A DNA stretch of 64,000 nt from Flavobacteriaceae bacterium (GCA_947463515.1 CANHRI010000001.1:58470-122469); one strand, 5' to 3'; positions 11,701-21,447 are shown, numbered from the stretch's first letter. Translations and numbers: made by a program. Notes: generated from the sequence alone by a model not told the origin.

Positions 11701-12513
11701 GTTTGTATCGAACAAGGGCATTTGTACAGGGACAGCAACAAATAATGGATCGCCTGAAGGTACGGTTTGTGTCCAAGATATCGAACTTTGATTGGGTGCC
11801 TGTGCGGTAAATGCCAACGTCAAAGGATAACGCAAAGGAAGGGTAGAATCATCACTAAAAAGAGTTAGCGTGGCAGCCCCTGTAGCACAAGAGGTTAATA
11901 CACAATCCAATACCAAACTCCCTACCGCTACATTGGGCGGATTCTCGTAAAAAACGGTATACGATTGTACAATAGCATCATTACAATTATCATTCACCCG
12001 AAATAAATAGGTTCCTGGAGGCAAATTAAAAAACTGATTAGATATCTGCTGAGGATAGGTCACTGGACCCGAAATAATCTCATACGAAACAGGTTGCCCG
12101 ACCGTAACATCAATTGTCACATCGGCATTGAAACAATTCACTTGTTGCCCTAAAATTTGATACGATAAAATCGTTCGTTCGTCGGTAAGCATGACCGTTG
12201 TTTGCTGACTGTTACTGGCATTCCCCAAGGTTTGTAAAGCCACCACTTGATAGGTTCCGGCCGTAAGTCCTGTAACAGATAGTTGGGTCGTAGTAACTAC
12301 AGGCTGGGTGATATTGGGCAAGGCATACACCGAAAAAGTTACGGTTGCATTGGGCGTCGTATTAGCCAATTCAAATTGTAAGGTACCATTCCCAGAACAC
12401 GTTTCATTTTGAACGTTAACCAATAGTGAAAAGTCTGTCAACTGCGCAAAAGACAAGCTTGAAGCAAACAAGAAAAAGAAAAGGCTTATATGTAAATAGC
12501 TTGGGGATCGCAT
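8734..12513 (-). CDS. Large secreted/gliding-associated protein with T9SS type B sorting domain
   Basis: 1259 aa, signal peptide, many Ig-like segments; C-terminus FPNVITPNDDGNNDSFNLTGLDVDRFEVYNRWGRRVY...LPDGVYYYFV. Confidence 0.9.
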   Translation of the reverse strand: MRSPSYLHISLFFFLFASSLSFAQLTDFSLLVNVQNETCSGNGTLQFELANTTPNATVTFSVYALPNITQPVVTTTQLSVTGLTAGTYQVVALQTLGNASNSQQTTVMLTDERTILSYQILGQQVNCFNADVTIDVTVGQPVSYEIISGPVTYPQQISNQFFNLPPGTYLFRVNDNCNDAIVQSYTVFYENPPNVAVGSLVLDCVLTSCATGAATLTLFSDDSTLPLRYPLTLAFTAQAPNQSSISWTQTVPSGDPLFVAVPVQMPLFDTNNSTYSVVITDACGNIRAFGPINYISQPTVSVSSFKDNCFRVLQVNPCLFLPPYTLNFTQAPPGFNPSQLSSMYPGPYNDTTVSFAATTTSPIPNGNYTLVLIDSCNRTLTYSFTVSDPPMNYNLGYQPSLCSWVLSMPISGDPVVSVIFTEAPPEYSQQLPLDASGVIFGGVFEDELPPGDYEITVVDSCGITSQITVTVSAPPVEVQLVPGNPNGCEGNLGSIGIGIRFSQFQSIIMTSAPANFPLALPYDCSSFIVASGVYALVPNLPVGTYTFTITDVCGRIYVRTTTIIPVLNNLPLVKQELTGCGFGMSSIALRSLNGDLVAAQIISAPSSFPHALPFNVTAQIANGRLYLNGLPPGTYTIVTEDECGIQLTEEYNVVGYQIVQRDISFIPRCGSFDVRLFFTDNNLSNHVFYLQKWNPTLNQWTHPSSGFPQVNGAIPNPLNGIPLYQGMNYNFGFTGQFRVVQVFYYFNNGGSNLITCETTLEEATFLGDLQIINAYNVPCADTPRVVIVAQGAAPLYYSITSFNGQPFTLVNGTSNIFTGLQPGVYNFRVQDECGNIVNRLVNLGSLNPPAITANNLCEGQFGQLAVDDNALFTYQWWNANNPNQILSTTAVLPFNPFFNAVHAGTYFVRITYAFAGSGCPDQVLQYVIPPTTLPFAGDDGVVSLCSPTVTLDLFTVLSGNYQPFGIWTDITGSGGLNGSVWSTQGLPFGSYTFEYRVDGLCNSFDMATVVVNFFEPLPELNITADLALCAGSQLELTAPNIPGASYLWVGPNGFTATSANPPPFAASPDAAGTYELTVQRNTCVATATTTVEVTPLPEFTIVSTCVNGSVHLEMVPQSPSNLDNATLAWSGPSGFQANTSTVDLTGQSAGTYTASVTLNGLCTTSVSLEILNTFCAFPNVITPNDDGNNDSFNLTGLDVDRFEVYNRWGRRVYAERNYINSWRGQNENGGHLPDGVYYYFVFLRNGNEKQGWVLLTSGR

Positions 12514-12622
12514 ATGGAGCTTTTTTTAACACGACATAAAATAATTGATAAGAATTTACTTATAAAGATAATGAATTACATCTTCATTACTCACTTCATC
12601 GTAAAGTAAATTTCAAAAAAAA

Positions 12623-13684
12623 CTACATTTCGTTTGCCTTGGCAGTAATCCGTTTGATCTCTTGTTCCTTCCCTTTAGGATAAATCAACAAAACATCTTG
12701 ATGGTCTACAATGATAAAATCATCCAATCCATCAACCACAATAAGCTTTTTCCCTTCAGAGCGAATAATATTGTTGGAGGCGTTCTCCAAAATTACGGTA
12801 GCATTTACCACCGCATTATCTTGAGCATCTTTATTCAATTTTTCATGAAGTGAACCCCAGGTTCCTAAATCATTCCAATCAAAAGTGGCGGGCAATACAA
12901 AGACATTTCGGGCATGTTCCAAAATGGCATAATCAATGGAAATGTTTTCCGCATGCGCATAATGTTCCGCAATAAAATCGGATTCATTTGGGGTATTGTA
13001 CGCTTCCATTCCCGCTGAAAACAAGGCATACATGGCAGGTTGAAAATGCTGAAAAGCTTCAGTTATCGCTTGTACATTCCAAATGAAAATTCCACCGTTC
13101 CACAAGTAATTACCCTGCTCCAAAAATTGTTTGGCCGTTTCATAATCGGGTTTTTCGCGAAATTGAACCACTGACTTCACTGCGGCAGTCTCTTTTTGAT
13201 TGTATTCAATATATCCAAAACCCGTATTGGGGAAAGTGGGTTGAATTCCCAAAGTCATTAGTGCATTTTCTTTTGCACAAAAATCAAAACACTGCTGTAA
13301 ATTTTGTGTAAACGCTTGTTCATCCTCTATCCAATGATCGCTGGGCGCAACCACGAATACTGCATCAGGATTTTGTTTTTTGATTTTAAATGAAGCATAC
13401 AAAATACATGGCGCTGTATTGCGCATGGCGGGCTCTAATAGAATTTGCTCGGGTGCTACCTCTGGTAGTTGTTCTAAAACAAGGGCATTGTAACGTGCAT
13501 TGGTCAATATCAGAATGTTCTCTACGGGAATACTCTTCGACAAACGACTGAACGTTTTTTGAATCAAGGTTTCCCCTGAACCCAACATATCGTGAAATTG
13601 CTTCGGAAAATCAGTTGTACTCACAGGCCAAAAACGAGAACCTACCCCGCCTGCCATTATAATCGCGTAATAATTGGAATTCAT
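12623..13684 (-). CDS. manC: Mannose-1-phosphate guanylyltransferase
   Basis: IIMAGGVGSRFWPVSTTDFPKQFHDMLG, VAPSDHWI, FDWNDLGTWGSL. Confidence 0.93.
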   Translation of the reverse strand: MNSNYYAIIMAGGVGSRFWPVSTTDFPKQFHDMLGSGETLIQKTFSRLSKSIPVENILILTNARYNALVLEQLPEVAPEQILLEPAMRNTAPCILYASFKIKKQNPDAVFVVAPSDHWIEDEQAFTQNLQQCFDFCAKENALMTLGIQPTFPNTGFGYIEYNQKETAAVKSVVQFREKPDYETAKQFLEQGNYLWNGGIFIWNVQAITEAFQHFQPAMYALFSAGMEAYNTPNESDFIAEHYAHAENISIDYAILEHARNVFVLPATFDWNDLGTWGSLHEKLNKDAQDNAVVNATVILENASNNIIRSEGKKLIVVDGLDDFIIVDHQDVLLIYPKGKEQEIKRITAKANEM

Positions 13685-13792
13685 GTAGCTAAAATTGGTC
13701 TACAGTTCTTATCGAACCGTCGATACAAATATATTTAATCCCCATAGGATACGCATAAATATGATTAAAAAAAGATAAAATAATAGAAGGAT

Positions 13793-14395
13793 TTATCCTC
13801 CTGGCACTAATTCTACCTCAGCATTGGCATTAAACAAAAACAATTTTCCCGTAGCCAATTCCAAACAAATATACCGTTTCACCCGTAACCCTTGCTTTTG
13901 AAAAATCCGACCGTTTTTAAGGCGAAAGCAAGCACCATTAGGCACTTCGTGGATAAAATAGATATCCGATTTACGCTCGTCAAACTGTTTTAACGCAAAA
14001 GCCAAACGCGCATCGGTATCACTGGAAGCCGTGGGATTTCGAAAATGTTGGGCTATCAAAGGCAACACTGAGTGTGGAAAAATCTCGGGTCGTATAAACG
14101 GTACCATCAACCGCTGAAACGTCATTTTCCACTCGACACCATGAGGTTTTATGTGCCTGCCGTATTGCTCAAAAGCCACCAAATGCGCAATCTCGTGAAC
14201 CAAGGTGATCAAAAAACGGTACTTATTCAAATTGGCATTCACCGTAATCTCGTGCTTCCCATTGACCGCTTTCCGATAATCACCATGCCTCGTTTGACGC
14301 TCATGGACAATCTTCAAATGCACACTATGGGTTTTGATCAACTCAAAACATGGCATTACAGCATGCTCAGGGAGGTATTTGGCGAGGACTTCCAA
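13793..14395 (-). CDS. SprT-like zinc metalloprotease-domain protein
   Basis: 200 aa; HEIAHLVAFEQYGRHIKPHGVEWKMTFQRLM (HExxH...H). Confidence 0.87.
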   Translation of the reverse strand: MEVLAKYLPEHAVMPCFELIKTHSVHLKIVHERQTRHGDYRKAVNGKHEITVNANLNKYRFLITLVHEIAHLVAFEQYGRHIKPHGVEWKMTFQRLMVPFIRPEIFPHSVLPLIAQHFRNPTASSDTDARLAFALKQFDERKSDIYFIHEVPNGACFRLKNGRIFQKQGLRVKRYICLELATGKLFLFNANAEVELVPGG

Positions 14396-14402
14396 AGGAA
14401 AA

Positions 14403-14423
14403 ATTATAAGTTATGAATTAAGA
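14403..14423. repeat. Heptamer array (ATTATAA GTTATGA ATTAAGA)
   Basis: Three in-phase 7-mers, containing the stop codon of the four-helix-bundle gene. Confidence 0.55.
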
Positions 14424-14783
14424 GATGAGTTTCAAATTTCGTCTCGTTGTTAAAATAATGCTTCGCAATATCCGAAAAACTTCCTCACAATCCTTATTTA
14501 ATGAATCAAATTGAACTTCAGATATCCGTTGAGTAGCTACCATTAATTCTAACCAATATTGCGTTTCTGCACATTCTTTTTGAGCAATATGTAGTTTATG
14601 AATAAAATCTAATTTCGACTGTGCGTTATGGGCTTCTCGCACATTAGCCCCAACAGAAGTAACCGACTTCAAAAACTGTCGTTCCGTTACAAAATCTCTA
14701 TTGGTAAGCAATACTTGTTGATAAAATTGAACCCCTTTCAGGGCTAACTGAAAGCTTTTTTCTATTATTATACTTTTCTTCAT
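14418..14783 (-). CDS. Four helix bundle protein (S23/IVS-protein-like)
   Basis: 121 aa; SFQLALKGVQFYQQVLLTNRDFVTERQFLKSVTSVGANVREAHNAQSKLDFIHKLHIAQKECAETQYWLELM. Confidence 0.92.
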   Translation of the reverse strand: MKKSIIIEKSFQLALKGVQFYQQVLLTNRDFVTERQFLKSVTSVGANVREAHNAQSKLDFIHKLHIAQKECAETQYWLELMVATQRISEVQFDSLNKDCEEVFRILRSIILTTRRNLKLIS

Positions 14784-14823
14784 GGCTTTTAAAAATTTGA
14801 TATTTAATAAATGTATGTACTAG

Positions 14824-14851
14824 TTATAATTCATAATTCATAATTCATAAT
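14824..14851 (-). repeat. Heptamer array, 4 units of ATTATGA type on the minus strand
   Basis: TTATAAT TCATAAT TCATAAT TCATAAT on the plus strand. Confidence 0.85.
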
Positions 14852-14855
14852 TCAA

Positions 14856-15530
14856 TCATGGAGTAGAGGACGAAACCTGAATAATCTTCCCATTATGAAA
14901 AGTATTTCCTTTTAGGGTGAAATTATAGATATAATCGGCCATTTCGGCCGCAGATACAGAGGCTTGGTACCCAGGGAATGCTTCTTCCAACATTTCGGTT
15001 TGAACAGCTCCTAAGGCCAAAACATTAAATGCAATACCGCGCTCTTTGTATTCCTCAGCAAGCAGTTCCGATAAGGTAATGACAGCGCCTTTGCTCGAAC
15101 TGTAAGCGGCCAATCCGGGGAATTTCATACTGCCTTGTACACCGCCCATCGAACTCACACTGACCACATGACTTCCCTCTGGCATGAAGGGCAGACAAAC
15201 CTGCGTGAGCATCGCTATTCCGAAGACATTCACCTTGTAAACCCGGTCAAAATCTTCCATACGCAATTGTTCAAAGGGCTTGTTGACCAAACTCCCCGCA
15301 TTGTGTACAAGTCGATCAACCTGCTTCCAACTATGGGTGAGAAAATTCCGGACCTGTTGCAAATCGTCCTCTACCATTAAATCAAGGGAGAAGCAAGTAA
15401 TATTGGGGTGTTGCATCAATTCCTGAGGGATTTTTCGCGATAACGCTAACACATGATGCCCCGCTTCTGCACATTGTAGTGCTAATTGCAAACCGATTCC
15501 TCGGGATGTTCCAGTAATAATAATATTCAT
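14856..15530 (-). CDS. SDR family oxidoreductase
   Basis: IIITGTSRGIGLQLALQCAEAG, NAGSLVNKPF, YSSSKGAV. Confidence 0.92.
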   Translation of the reverse strand: MNIIITGTSRGIGLQLALQCAEAGHHVLALSRKIPQELMQHPNITCFSLDLMVEDDLQQVRNFLTHSWKQVDRLVHNAGSLVNKPFEQLRMEDFDRVYKVNVFGIAMLTQVCLPFMPEGSHVVSVSSMGGVQGSMKFPGLAAYSSSKGAVITLSELLAEEYKERGIAFNVLALGAVQTEMLEEAFPGYQASVSAAEMADYIYNFTLKGNTFHNGKIIQVSSSTP

Positions 15531-15614
15531 AGGTTCTAAGTCTTGTTTGTAACTCTAATTTTTGCGCATCCGCAGTTCATGGCCTTTTAAGCAAAGTTAG
15601 GGATTTCAACCCAC

Positions 15615-15640
15615 AAAAAAACCTCCACTGAGGGAGGTCT
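15615..15640 (-). terminator. Rho-independent terminator of the acyl-CoA dehydrogenase gene
   Basis: Minus strand ACCTCCctcagtGGAGGTTTTTTT. Confidence 0.75.
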
Positions 15641-15660
15641 CTTCACTATTCATATACAAA

Positions 15661-16800
15661 TTAAGCAATAAGTCCGCGGGAAATTACAATACGTTGAATC
15701 TCGGAAGTTCCTTCGTAAATCTGCGTAATCTTCGCATCACGCATCATACGCTCTACATGATACTCGGCCACATATCCGTTACCCCCGTGAATCTGAACTG
15801 CCTCATTGGCTACTTCTAACGCTACTTCAGAAGCATACAATTTGGCCATCGCACCACTGTGCGCAATATCTTTTCCTTCATCTTTCTCCACAGCCGCTTT
15901 CATCACCAACAATTTAGCCGCCGTCGTTTTCACATACATATCGGCCAATTTGAAAGCAATTGCTTGGTGTTTAAAAATTTCTTTCCCGAAAGCCTTGCGC
16001 TCTTGGGCATATTTCAAAGCCAATTCATAAGCACCAAACGCAATACCCAAGGCTTGCGAAGCAATACCAATACGGCCTCCATTTAAAACATTCATGGCAA
16101 AAGAAAAACCAAAACCATCTTCGCCAATGCGGTTTTCTTTTGGCACTTTAACATCGGTAAACATTAACGAATGTGTATCCGATCCGCGAATCCCCATCTT
16201 TTTTTCTTTGAGTCCAATTTCAAATCCTTCCCATCCTTTTTCTACGATGAAAGCATTGATTCCTTTGTGTCCTTTTTCAGGGTCAGTTTGCGCCATCACC
16301 AAATAGGTAGAAGCGGTTGAACCATTGGTAATCCAGTTTTTGGTTCCATTCAACAAATAATAATCCCCCATGTCTTTCGCCGTCGTTTTTTGCGAGGTGG
16401 CATCCGAACCCGCTTCGGGCTCCGACAAACAAAAAGCACCGATCTTTTCTCCTTTGGCTAAAGGCACCAAATATTTCATTTTTTGCTGTTCGCTGCAATA
16501 TTTCTCCATACCCGCACACACCAAGGAGTTGTTCACCGACATGATTACCGCCGCTGAAGCATCGACTTTGGCAATCTCCGTCATCGCCAATACATACGAT
16601 ATACTATCCAATCCAGCGCCACCGTATTTGGGGTCGACCATCATACCCATAAAACCCAAATCGGCCATCATTTTGACCTGCTCGGTAGGGAACTTGGAGT
16701 GTTCGTCGCGTTCAATCACGCCGGGCAATAATTCGTTTTGAGCAAAATCACGCGCCGCCTGCTGAATCATCAAATGCTCTTCGGTAAGATTAAAATCCAT
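15661..16800 (-). CDS. Acyl-CoA dehydrogenase
   Basis: 379 aa; FCLSEPEAGSDATSQKTTA, GYVAEYHVERMMRDAKITQIYEGTSEIQRIVI. Confidence 0.95.
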   Translation of the reverse strand: MDFNLTEEHLMIQQAARDFAQNELLPGVIERDEHSKFPTEQVKMMADLGFMGMMVDPKYGGAGLDSISYVLAMTEIAKVDASAAVIMSVNNSLVCAGMEKYCSEQQKMKYLVPLAKGEKIGAFCLSEPEAGSDATSQKTTAKDMGDYYLLNGTKNWITNGSTASTYLVMAQTDPEKGHKGINAFIVEKGWEGFEIGLKEKKMGIRGSDTHSLMFTDVKVPKENRIGEDGFGFSFAMNVLNGGRIGIASQALGIAFGAYELALKYAQERKAFGKEIFKHQAIAFKLADMYVKTTAAKLLVMKAAVEKDEGKDIAHSGAMAKLYASEVALEVANEAVQIHGGNGYVAEYHVERMMRDAKITQIYEGTSEIQRIVISRGLIA

Positions 16801-16894
16801 ATAAATTCGTATTTGTTAGTCGTAAATTTTAATTTTGGTTTCCAAATGTATAATATAAAACGCGAAACTTCAAACGATTTCGTAATTTTAAAAA

Positions 16895-17968
16895 ATGTCT
16901 AAACACACCTACCATATTCTCGGCGTCATGTCGGGCACATCCCTCGATGGCATTGACTTGGCTGAAGTTTTTTTTACGTTCGAAAACGGGCGTTGGACCT
17001 ATGCATTCGGCGTTTCCGCAACCCTACCCTATTCCGAAGCTTGGCACCATCGTTTGCAGGTTGCCCTCCACTATTCCCCACCCGAACTTCAACAACTTAA
17101 TCAGGAGTATACAGCCTATCTCGGCGAAGTGATTGCGTCTTTTATTCAAACCCATGACCTTCAAGCCCTTGATGCGGTGTGCTCTCATGGACATACGATT
17201 CTACACCAACCGCAAAACGGATATACTTTACAAATCGGCAACTTTCCTGAAATTGCCTCCTATTGCCAACAAACGGTGGTGTGCGACTTTCGCGTACAAG
17301 ATGTGGAACGCGGTGGACAAGGCGCTCCTTTGGTTCCTATCGGCGACCGAATGCTGTTTTCAGAGTACACCTATTGCCTCAATCTCGGTGGTTTTTCCAA
17401 CGTCTCTTTTGAACACCATCAACACCGTATTGCCTTCGATATTTCGCCCGTCAATACCGTTCTCAATCACTATGCCGAACAACTTGGAATGGCCTATGAT
17501 GCCGGGGGAGAACGCGCGGCAGAGGGAACACTTTTGCTTGAGCTATTGAATGCTTTAAATGGCTTGGAATACTACGCACAGCCCTTTCCTAAATCGTTGG
17601 GGGTTGAATTTGTGCGCGAAAAAGTCTTACCCCTGATGCACCGTTACAACCCCTCGCCCATTGACGCGCTTCGCACCTTTACCGAACACATTGCCCAACA
17701 AACCGCCCAGGCATTACCCATTGCCCAAGGACATTTACTGATTACTGGCGGAGGCGCTTACAATCATTTTTTGCTTCAACGAATGCAAGCCTACCTCCCC
17801 GAAATGACCCTTATCGTGCCCGATAACACAACCTTGGAATTTAAAGAAGCCTTGATTTTTGGGTTGTTGGGCGTACTGCGCTTGCGGGAGGAAATCAATG
17901 TGCTTTCTAGTGTTACCGGTGCCCACGAAGACCATTGCAGTGGAAAAGTATACCCTTGGAAAGGATGA
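16895..17968 (+). CDS. anmK: Anhydro-N-acetylmuramic acid kinase
   Basis: GVMSGTSLDGIDLAEV, CSHGHTILHQP, DFRVQDVERGGQGAPLVPIGDR, ITGGGAYN. Confidence 0.93.
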   Translation: MSKHTYHILGVMSGTSLDGIDLAEVFFTFENGRWTYAFGVSATLPYSEAWHHRLQVALHYSPPELQQLNQEYTAYLGEVIASFIQTHDLQALDAVCSHGHTILHQPQNGYTLQIGNFPEIASYCQQTVVCDFRVQDVERGGQGAPLVPIGDRMLFSEYTYCLNLGGFSNVSFEHHQHRIAFDISPVNTVLNHYAEQLGMAYDAGGERAAEGTLLLELLNALNGLEYYAQPFPKSLGVEFVREKVLPLMHRYNPSPIDALRTFTEHIAQQTAQALPIAQGHLLITGGGAYNHFLLQRMQAYLPEMTLIVPDNTTLEFKEALIFGLLGVLRLREEINVLSSVTGAHEDHCSGKVYPWKG

Positions 17969-18010
17969 ATTATAAAGGAATCCGTACTTTTGCGGCACAA
18001 ACAAACTACG

Positions 18011-19240
18011 ATGAAAGATTTACTTAAAAAATTTGAAAATAAACAACCCGAAATCGTCTTCAATTGGAAAGATAGCGAAACCGATGCCGAAGGATGGACC
18101 GTAATCAACTCCCTGCGTGGAGGAGCGGCCGGCGGTGGGACACGGATGCGCAAAGGACTCGATATGAACGAGGTGCTTTCACTGGCTAAAACCATGGAAG
18201 TGAAGTTTACCGTATCAGGTCCTGCTATTGGAGGCGCAAAATCAGGGATCAACTTTGACCCCAACGACCCGCGTAAAAAAGACGTATTGAAACGTTGGTA
18301 TAAAGCGGTATCGCCACTATTAAAAAGTTATTACGGTACGGGGGGCGACCTCAACGTCGATGAAATCCATGAGGTAATTCCCATGACCGAAGAATGCGGC
18401 GTGTGGCATCCGCAAGAAGGGGTGTTTAACGGGCATTTCAAACCCACCGATGCTGACAAAATCAACCGTATTGGTCAATTGCGTCAAGGGGTAATTAAAG
18501 TGATAGAAAACCCTAAATTTTCCCCCGATGTTTTGCGCAAATACACCGTAGCCGACATGATTACGGGATACGGAGTCGCTGAGGCCGTTCGCCATTATTA
18601 CAACACCTATGGCGGGGATTTTCAGGGTAAAAAAGCCATCGTGCAAGGATTTGGAAATGTAGGTTCGGCCGCTGCATTTTACCTTGCTGAAATGGGTGTT
18701 CGCGTCATCGGAATTATTGACCGTGAGGGTGGCGTTATGAATGAAAACGGATTTACCTATGACGAAATCAAACGTATGTTCCTCAACAAAGACGGCAATA
18801 AATTGGTGGCCGAAAATATGATACCTTTTGCCGAAATCAATGAAAAAATATGGCCAATGGGAGCCGAAATTTTTGCCCCTTGCGCTGCATCTCGTCTCGT
18901 CACGCAAAGCCAAGTCGATGCTATGATTGGGAGCGGATTGGAAGTCATCACCTGTGGGGCCAATGTGCCTTTTGCAGACAAGGAGATTTTCTTCGGACCC
19001 ATTATGGAACATACCGATCAAAAAGTGAGTTTGATTCCTGATTTTATTTCCAACTGTGGTATGGCGCGCGTGTTTGCCTATTTTATGGAGAAAAAAGTCC
19101 AAATGACCGATGAAGCCATTTTCTACGACACCTCCGAAACCATCAAAAAAGCAATCGAACGCGTACACGATCGTAAAGCCGATAAACAAAACATTAGTGC
19201 TACTGCCTTTGAAATTGCCCTTCAACAACTTGTATCGTGA
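18011..19240 (+). CDS. Glu/Leu/Phe/Val dehydrogenase family protein
   Basis: Start placed at ATG 18011 (MKDLLKKFENKQPE). FTVSGPAIGGAKSGINFDP, YYGTGGDLNVDE, VQGFGNVGSAAAFYLAEMG. Confidence 0.9.
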   Translation: MKDLLKKFENKQPEIVFNWKDSETDAEGWTVINSLRGGAAGGGTRMRKGLDMNEVLSLAKTMEVKFTVSGPAIGGAKSGINFDPNDPRKKDVLKRWYKAVSPLLKSYYGTGGDLNVDEIHEVIPMTEECGVWHPQEGVFNGHFKPTDADKINRIGQLRQGVIKVIENPKFSPDVLRKYTVADMITGYGVAEAVRHYYNTYGGDFQGKKAIVQGFGNVGSAAAFYLAEMGVRVIGIIDREGGVMNENGFTYDEIKRMFLNKDGNKLVAENMIPFAEINEKIWPMGAEIFAPCAASRLVTQSQVDAMIGSGLEVITCGANVPFADKEIFFGPIMEHTDQKVSLIPDFISNCGMARVFAYFMEKKVQMTDEAIFYDTSETIKKAIERVHDRKADKQNISATAFEIALQQLVS

Positions 19241-20391
19241 AAGTAACCCGATTGTTTACTTCCTTTTTTGAAAGTGAAAAAGCAGGCGGATTAATCCTTG
19301 TTTTTTGCACGATTCTCTCCTTATTCTTGGCCAATTCCGAATGGTCGGAATCCTACTTGCATTGGTGGCATACGCCAATGGGTGGAAAACCTATAGAATA
19401 TTGGATCAACGACGGTTTGATGGCGATTTTCTTTTTGCTTATTGGACTGGAACTGGAACGGGAAGTATACATTGGTGAACTCTCCAAAATCAAAGACGCC
19501 GCACTGCCCTTAGCGGGGGCCTTAGGTGGCATGCTCGTGCCTGCGTTGCTGTTTGTTGTTTTCAACCACGACACTCCGACCCACAAAGGCTATGGTATTC
19601 CTATGGCAACCGATATTGCTTTTGCCATTGGGATCTTGTCGCTATTGGGCAAACGGGTTCCGGTGGCTTTGAAAGTCTTTTTGACCGCGTTGGCTGTCAT
19701 CGATGACTTGGGCGCCATTCTGATGATTGCCATTTTTTATACCGATAGTTTACAACTTGTAAACCTAGGCATTTCGCTGGGGGTGTTTGGCGTATTGCTT
19801 ATCCTCAACCGACTAAAGGTCAACAACCTCTTGTGGTACCTCATTGGAGGGGTAATTATGTGGTATTTCATGTTGCATTCTGGCGTCCATGCCACGATTA
19901 CAGGTGTTCTTTTGGCCTTCGCCATTCCGTTTGAAAATGGAAGTCCCCGCACGATTTCATACCAACTCCAACATTGGTTACACCATCCCGTAGCCTTTGT
20001 GATCATTCCTATTTTTGCCCTATGCAATACCGCTGTTGTGATCGAAGGCAATCTCATCGATACCTTACAACACCCGTATAGCATTGGCATTCTGGTAGGC
20101 TTAATCGTAGGGAAACCCTTAGGGATTTTTGCCTTCAGTTGGCTCACCGTTCGTTTCAAACTCACCCAACTCCCTGAAGGATTTACGTGGCAACGGCTTT
20201 TGGGACTCGGTATGTTGGGCGGTATCGGATTTACCATGTCCATCTTCATCACCCTACTGGCATTTGACGATACGACCGTAATAAACAACAGCAAATTTGT
20301 TATCGTAATCGCTTCGACCGTATCGGGACTTTTGGGCTACCTCTGGTTGCAAAAAACGCTTCCTCCTCCCGCAGCTACCCCCAATGAATGA
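19237..20391 (+). CDS. nhaA: Na+/H+ antiporter NhaA
   Basis: GLILVFCTILSLFLANS, IFFLLIGLELEREVYIGEL, GIPMATDIAFAIGILSLLG, ALAVIDDLGAILMIA. Confidence 0.96.
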   Translation: MKVTRLFTSFFESEKAGGLILVFCTILSLFLANSEWSESYLHWWHTPMGGKPIEYWINDGLMAIFFLLIGLELEREVYIGELSKIKDAALPLAGALGGMLVPALLFVVFNHDTPTHKGYGIPMATDIAFAIGILSLLGKRVPVALKVFLTALAVIDDLGAILMIAIFYTDSLQLVNLGISLGVFGVLLILNRLKVNNLLWYLIGGVIMWYFMLHSGVHATITGVLLAFAIPFENGSPRTISYQLQHWLHHPVAFVIIPIFALCNTAVVIEGNLIDTLQHPYSIGILVGLIVGKPLGIFAFSWLTVRFKLTQLPEGFTWQRLLGLGMLGGIGFTMSIFITLLAFDDTTVINNSKFVIVIASTVSGLLGYLWLQKTLPPPAATPNE

Positions 20392-20432
20392 TAATTTTTT
20401 GTACTTTTCAGCGTTAAATTCAAAAACCGCGT

Positions 20433-21419
20433 ATGGATTTCCAAGAACATTCCACCCAAGACGTCTCTTTTGACCGCTCACAAGACCGTCTAAAACCGCT
20501 CGGAGAGACCACCACCCAAGACAAACGGCTTTCGTTAGTTTTGGCCACAGTGCTTTACGCCCTGCTGATATTGGTTTTGTTTTTCATTCGCTTTTGGCCT
20601 CCCTCCGACAAAGAAATGGCGGCTTTAATTGCAGGCGGTGGCGGTGGCGGCGGTGTGACGGTGAACTTTGGCGACAGCGACTTCGGTTCGGGTTCGGATT
20701 ACCGCAACGACGACCTGAATGTTACCAACCAAAAAGCAACTGCAACCCCTACACCTGAAGAAAGTTTGCTCACCGACGATAGGGATGCTGCCCCCGATGA
20801 AGTTGTCGTTCCCAAAACTGAACCGACCAAAAAACCGGTGACGCCAACCAATCTTCCCATAAAAACAACGAAACCCAAAGAGATAAAACAACCCGTTCGT
20901 AAAGTCGATGATGCCTTAGCCAACATTCTCAAAGGAGGAAACCGTGGCGGCGATGGCGACGATGCCGCAGGAGGTAATAAAGGAAAAACCAACGGCAGTC
21001 TGGGTTCCAACGGCTACTACGGTAGTGGTGGAAGCGGCGGCGGTACTGGAGGCGGAAATGGCCCCGGGAATGGAACGGGAACAGGTCCCGGCTCGGGAAG
21101 TGGCAGTGGCGGCGGAAATGGCAGTGGTAACGGACGCGGAAACGGCCCCGGCTATGAACTAGCAGGCCGAAAAGCGCTCAACAAACCCCAACCCGCCTAT
21201 ACATGTAATGAAGAAGGAACCGTGGTAGTTCAAATCACCGTGGATAAAAACGGAAACGTCATCGATGCCAAACCGGGCGCGCGCGGCACCACCAACTCCG
21301 CTTCATGCCTCGCTAGTCAGGCTAAGATTGCAGCCATGCAAACCAAATGGTCGGCCAGTCCCGACGGTGCTGAACGGCAAGTGGGGAAAATCACTTACAA
21401 CTTCAAGTTAACAGAATAA
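20433..21419 (+). CDS. TonB-family C-terminal / glycine-rich energy-transducer-like protein
   Basis: One N-terminal TM helix, Gly-rich linker, C-terminus GTVVVQITVDKNGNVIDAKPG...ITYNFKL. Confidence 0.75.
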   Translation: MDFQEHSTQDVSFDRSQDRLKPLGETTTQDKRLSLVLATVLYALLILVLFFIRFWPPSDKEMAALIAGGGGGGGVTVNFGDSDFGSGSDYRNDDLNVTNQKATATPTPEESLLTDDRDAAPDEVVVPKTEPTKKPVTPTNLPIKTTKPKEIKQPVRKVDDALANILKGGNRGGDGDDAAGGNKGKTNGSLGSNGYYGSGGSGGGTGGGNGPGNGTGTGPGSGSGSGGGNGSGNGRGNGPGYELAGRKALNKPQPAYTCNEEGTVVVQITVDKNGNVIDAKPGARGTTNSASCLASQAKIAAMQTKWSASPDGAERQVGKITYNFKLTE

Positions 21420-21423
21420 ACAA

Positions 21424-21447
21424 AAGCGCTTTCGGGCGCTTTTTTTA
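21424..21447 (+). terminator. Rho-independent terminator
   Basis: AAGCGCtttcgGGCGCTTTTTTT after the stop at 21419. Confidence 0.75.

Noticed and set aside
18320-19228. 302-aa minus-strand ORF antisense to the dehydrogenase gene
   Set aside because: It mirrors a well-supported amino-acid dehydrogenase on the plus strand and has no recognisable domain; typical shadow ORF.
20950-21165. Gly-rich DNA repeat in the TonB-like gene considered as a tandem repeat element
   Set aside because: Low-complexity Gly/Ser linker coding; common in periplasm-spanning proteins.
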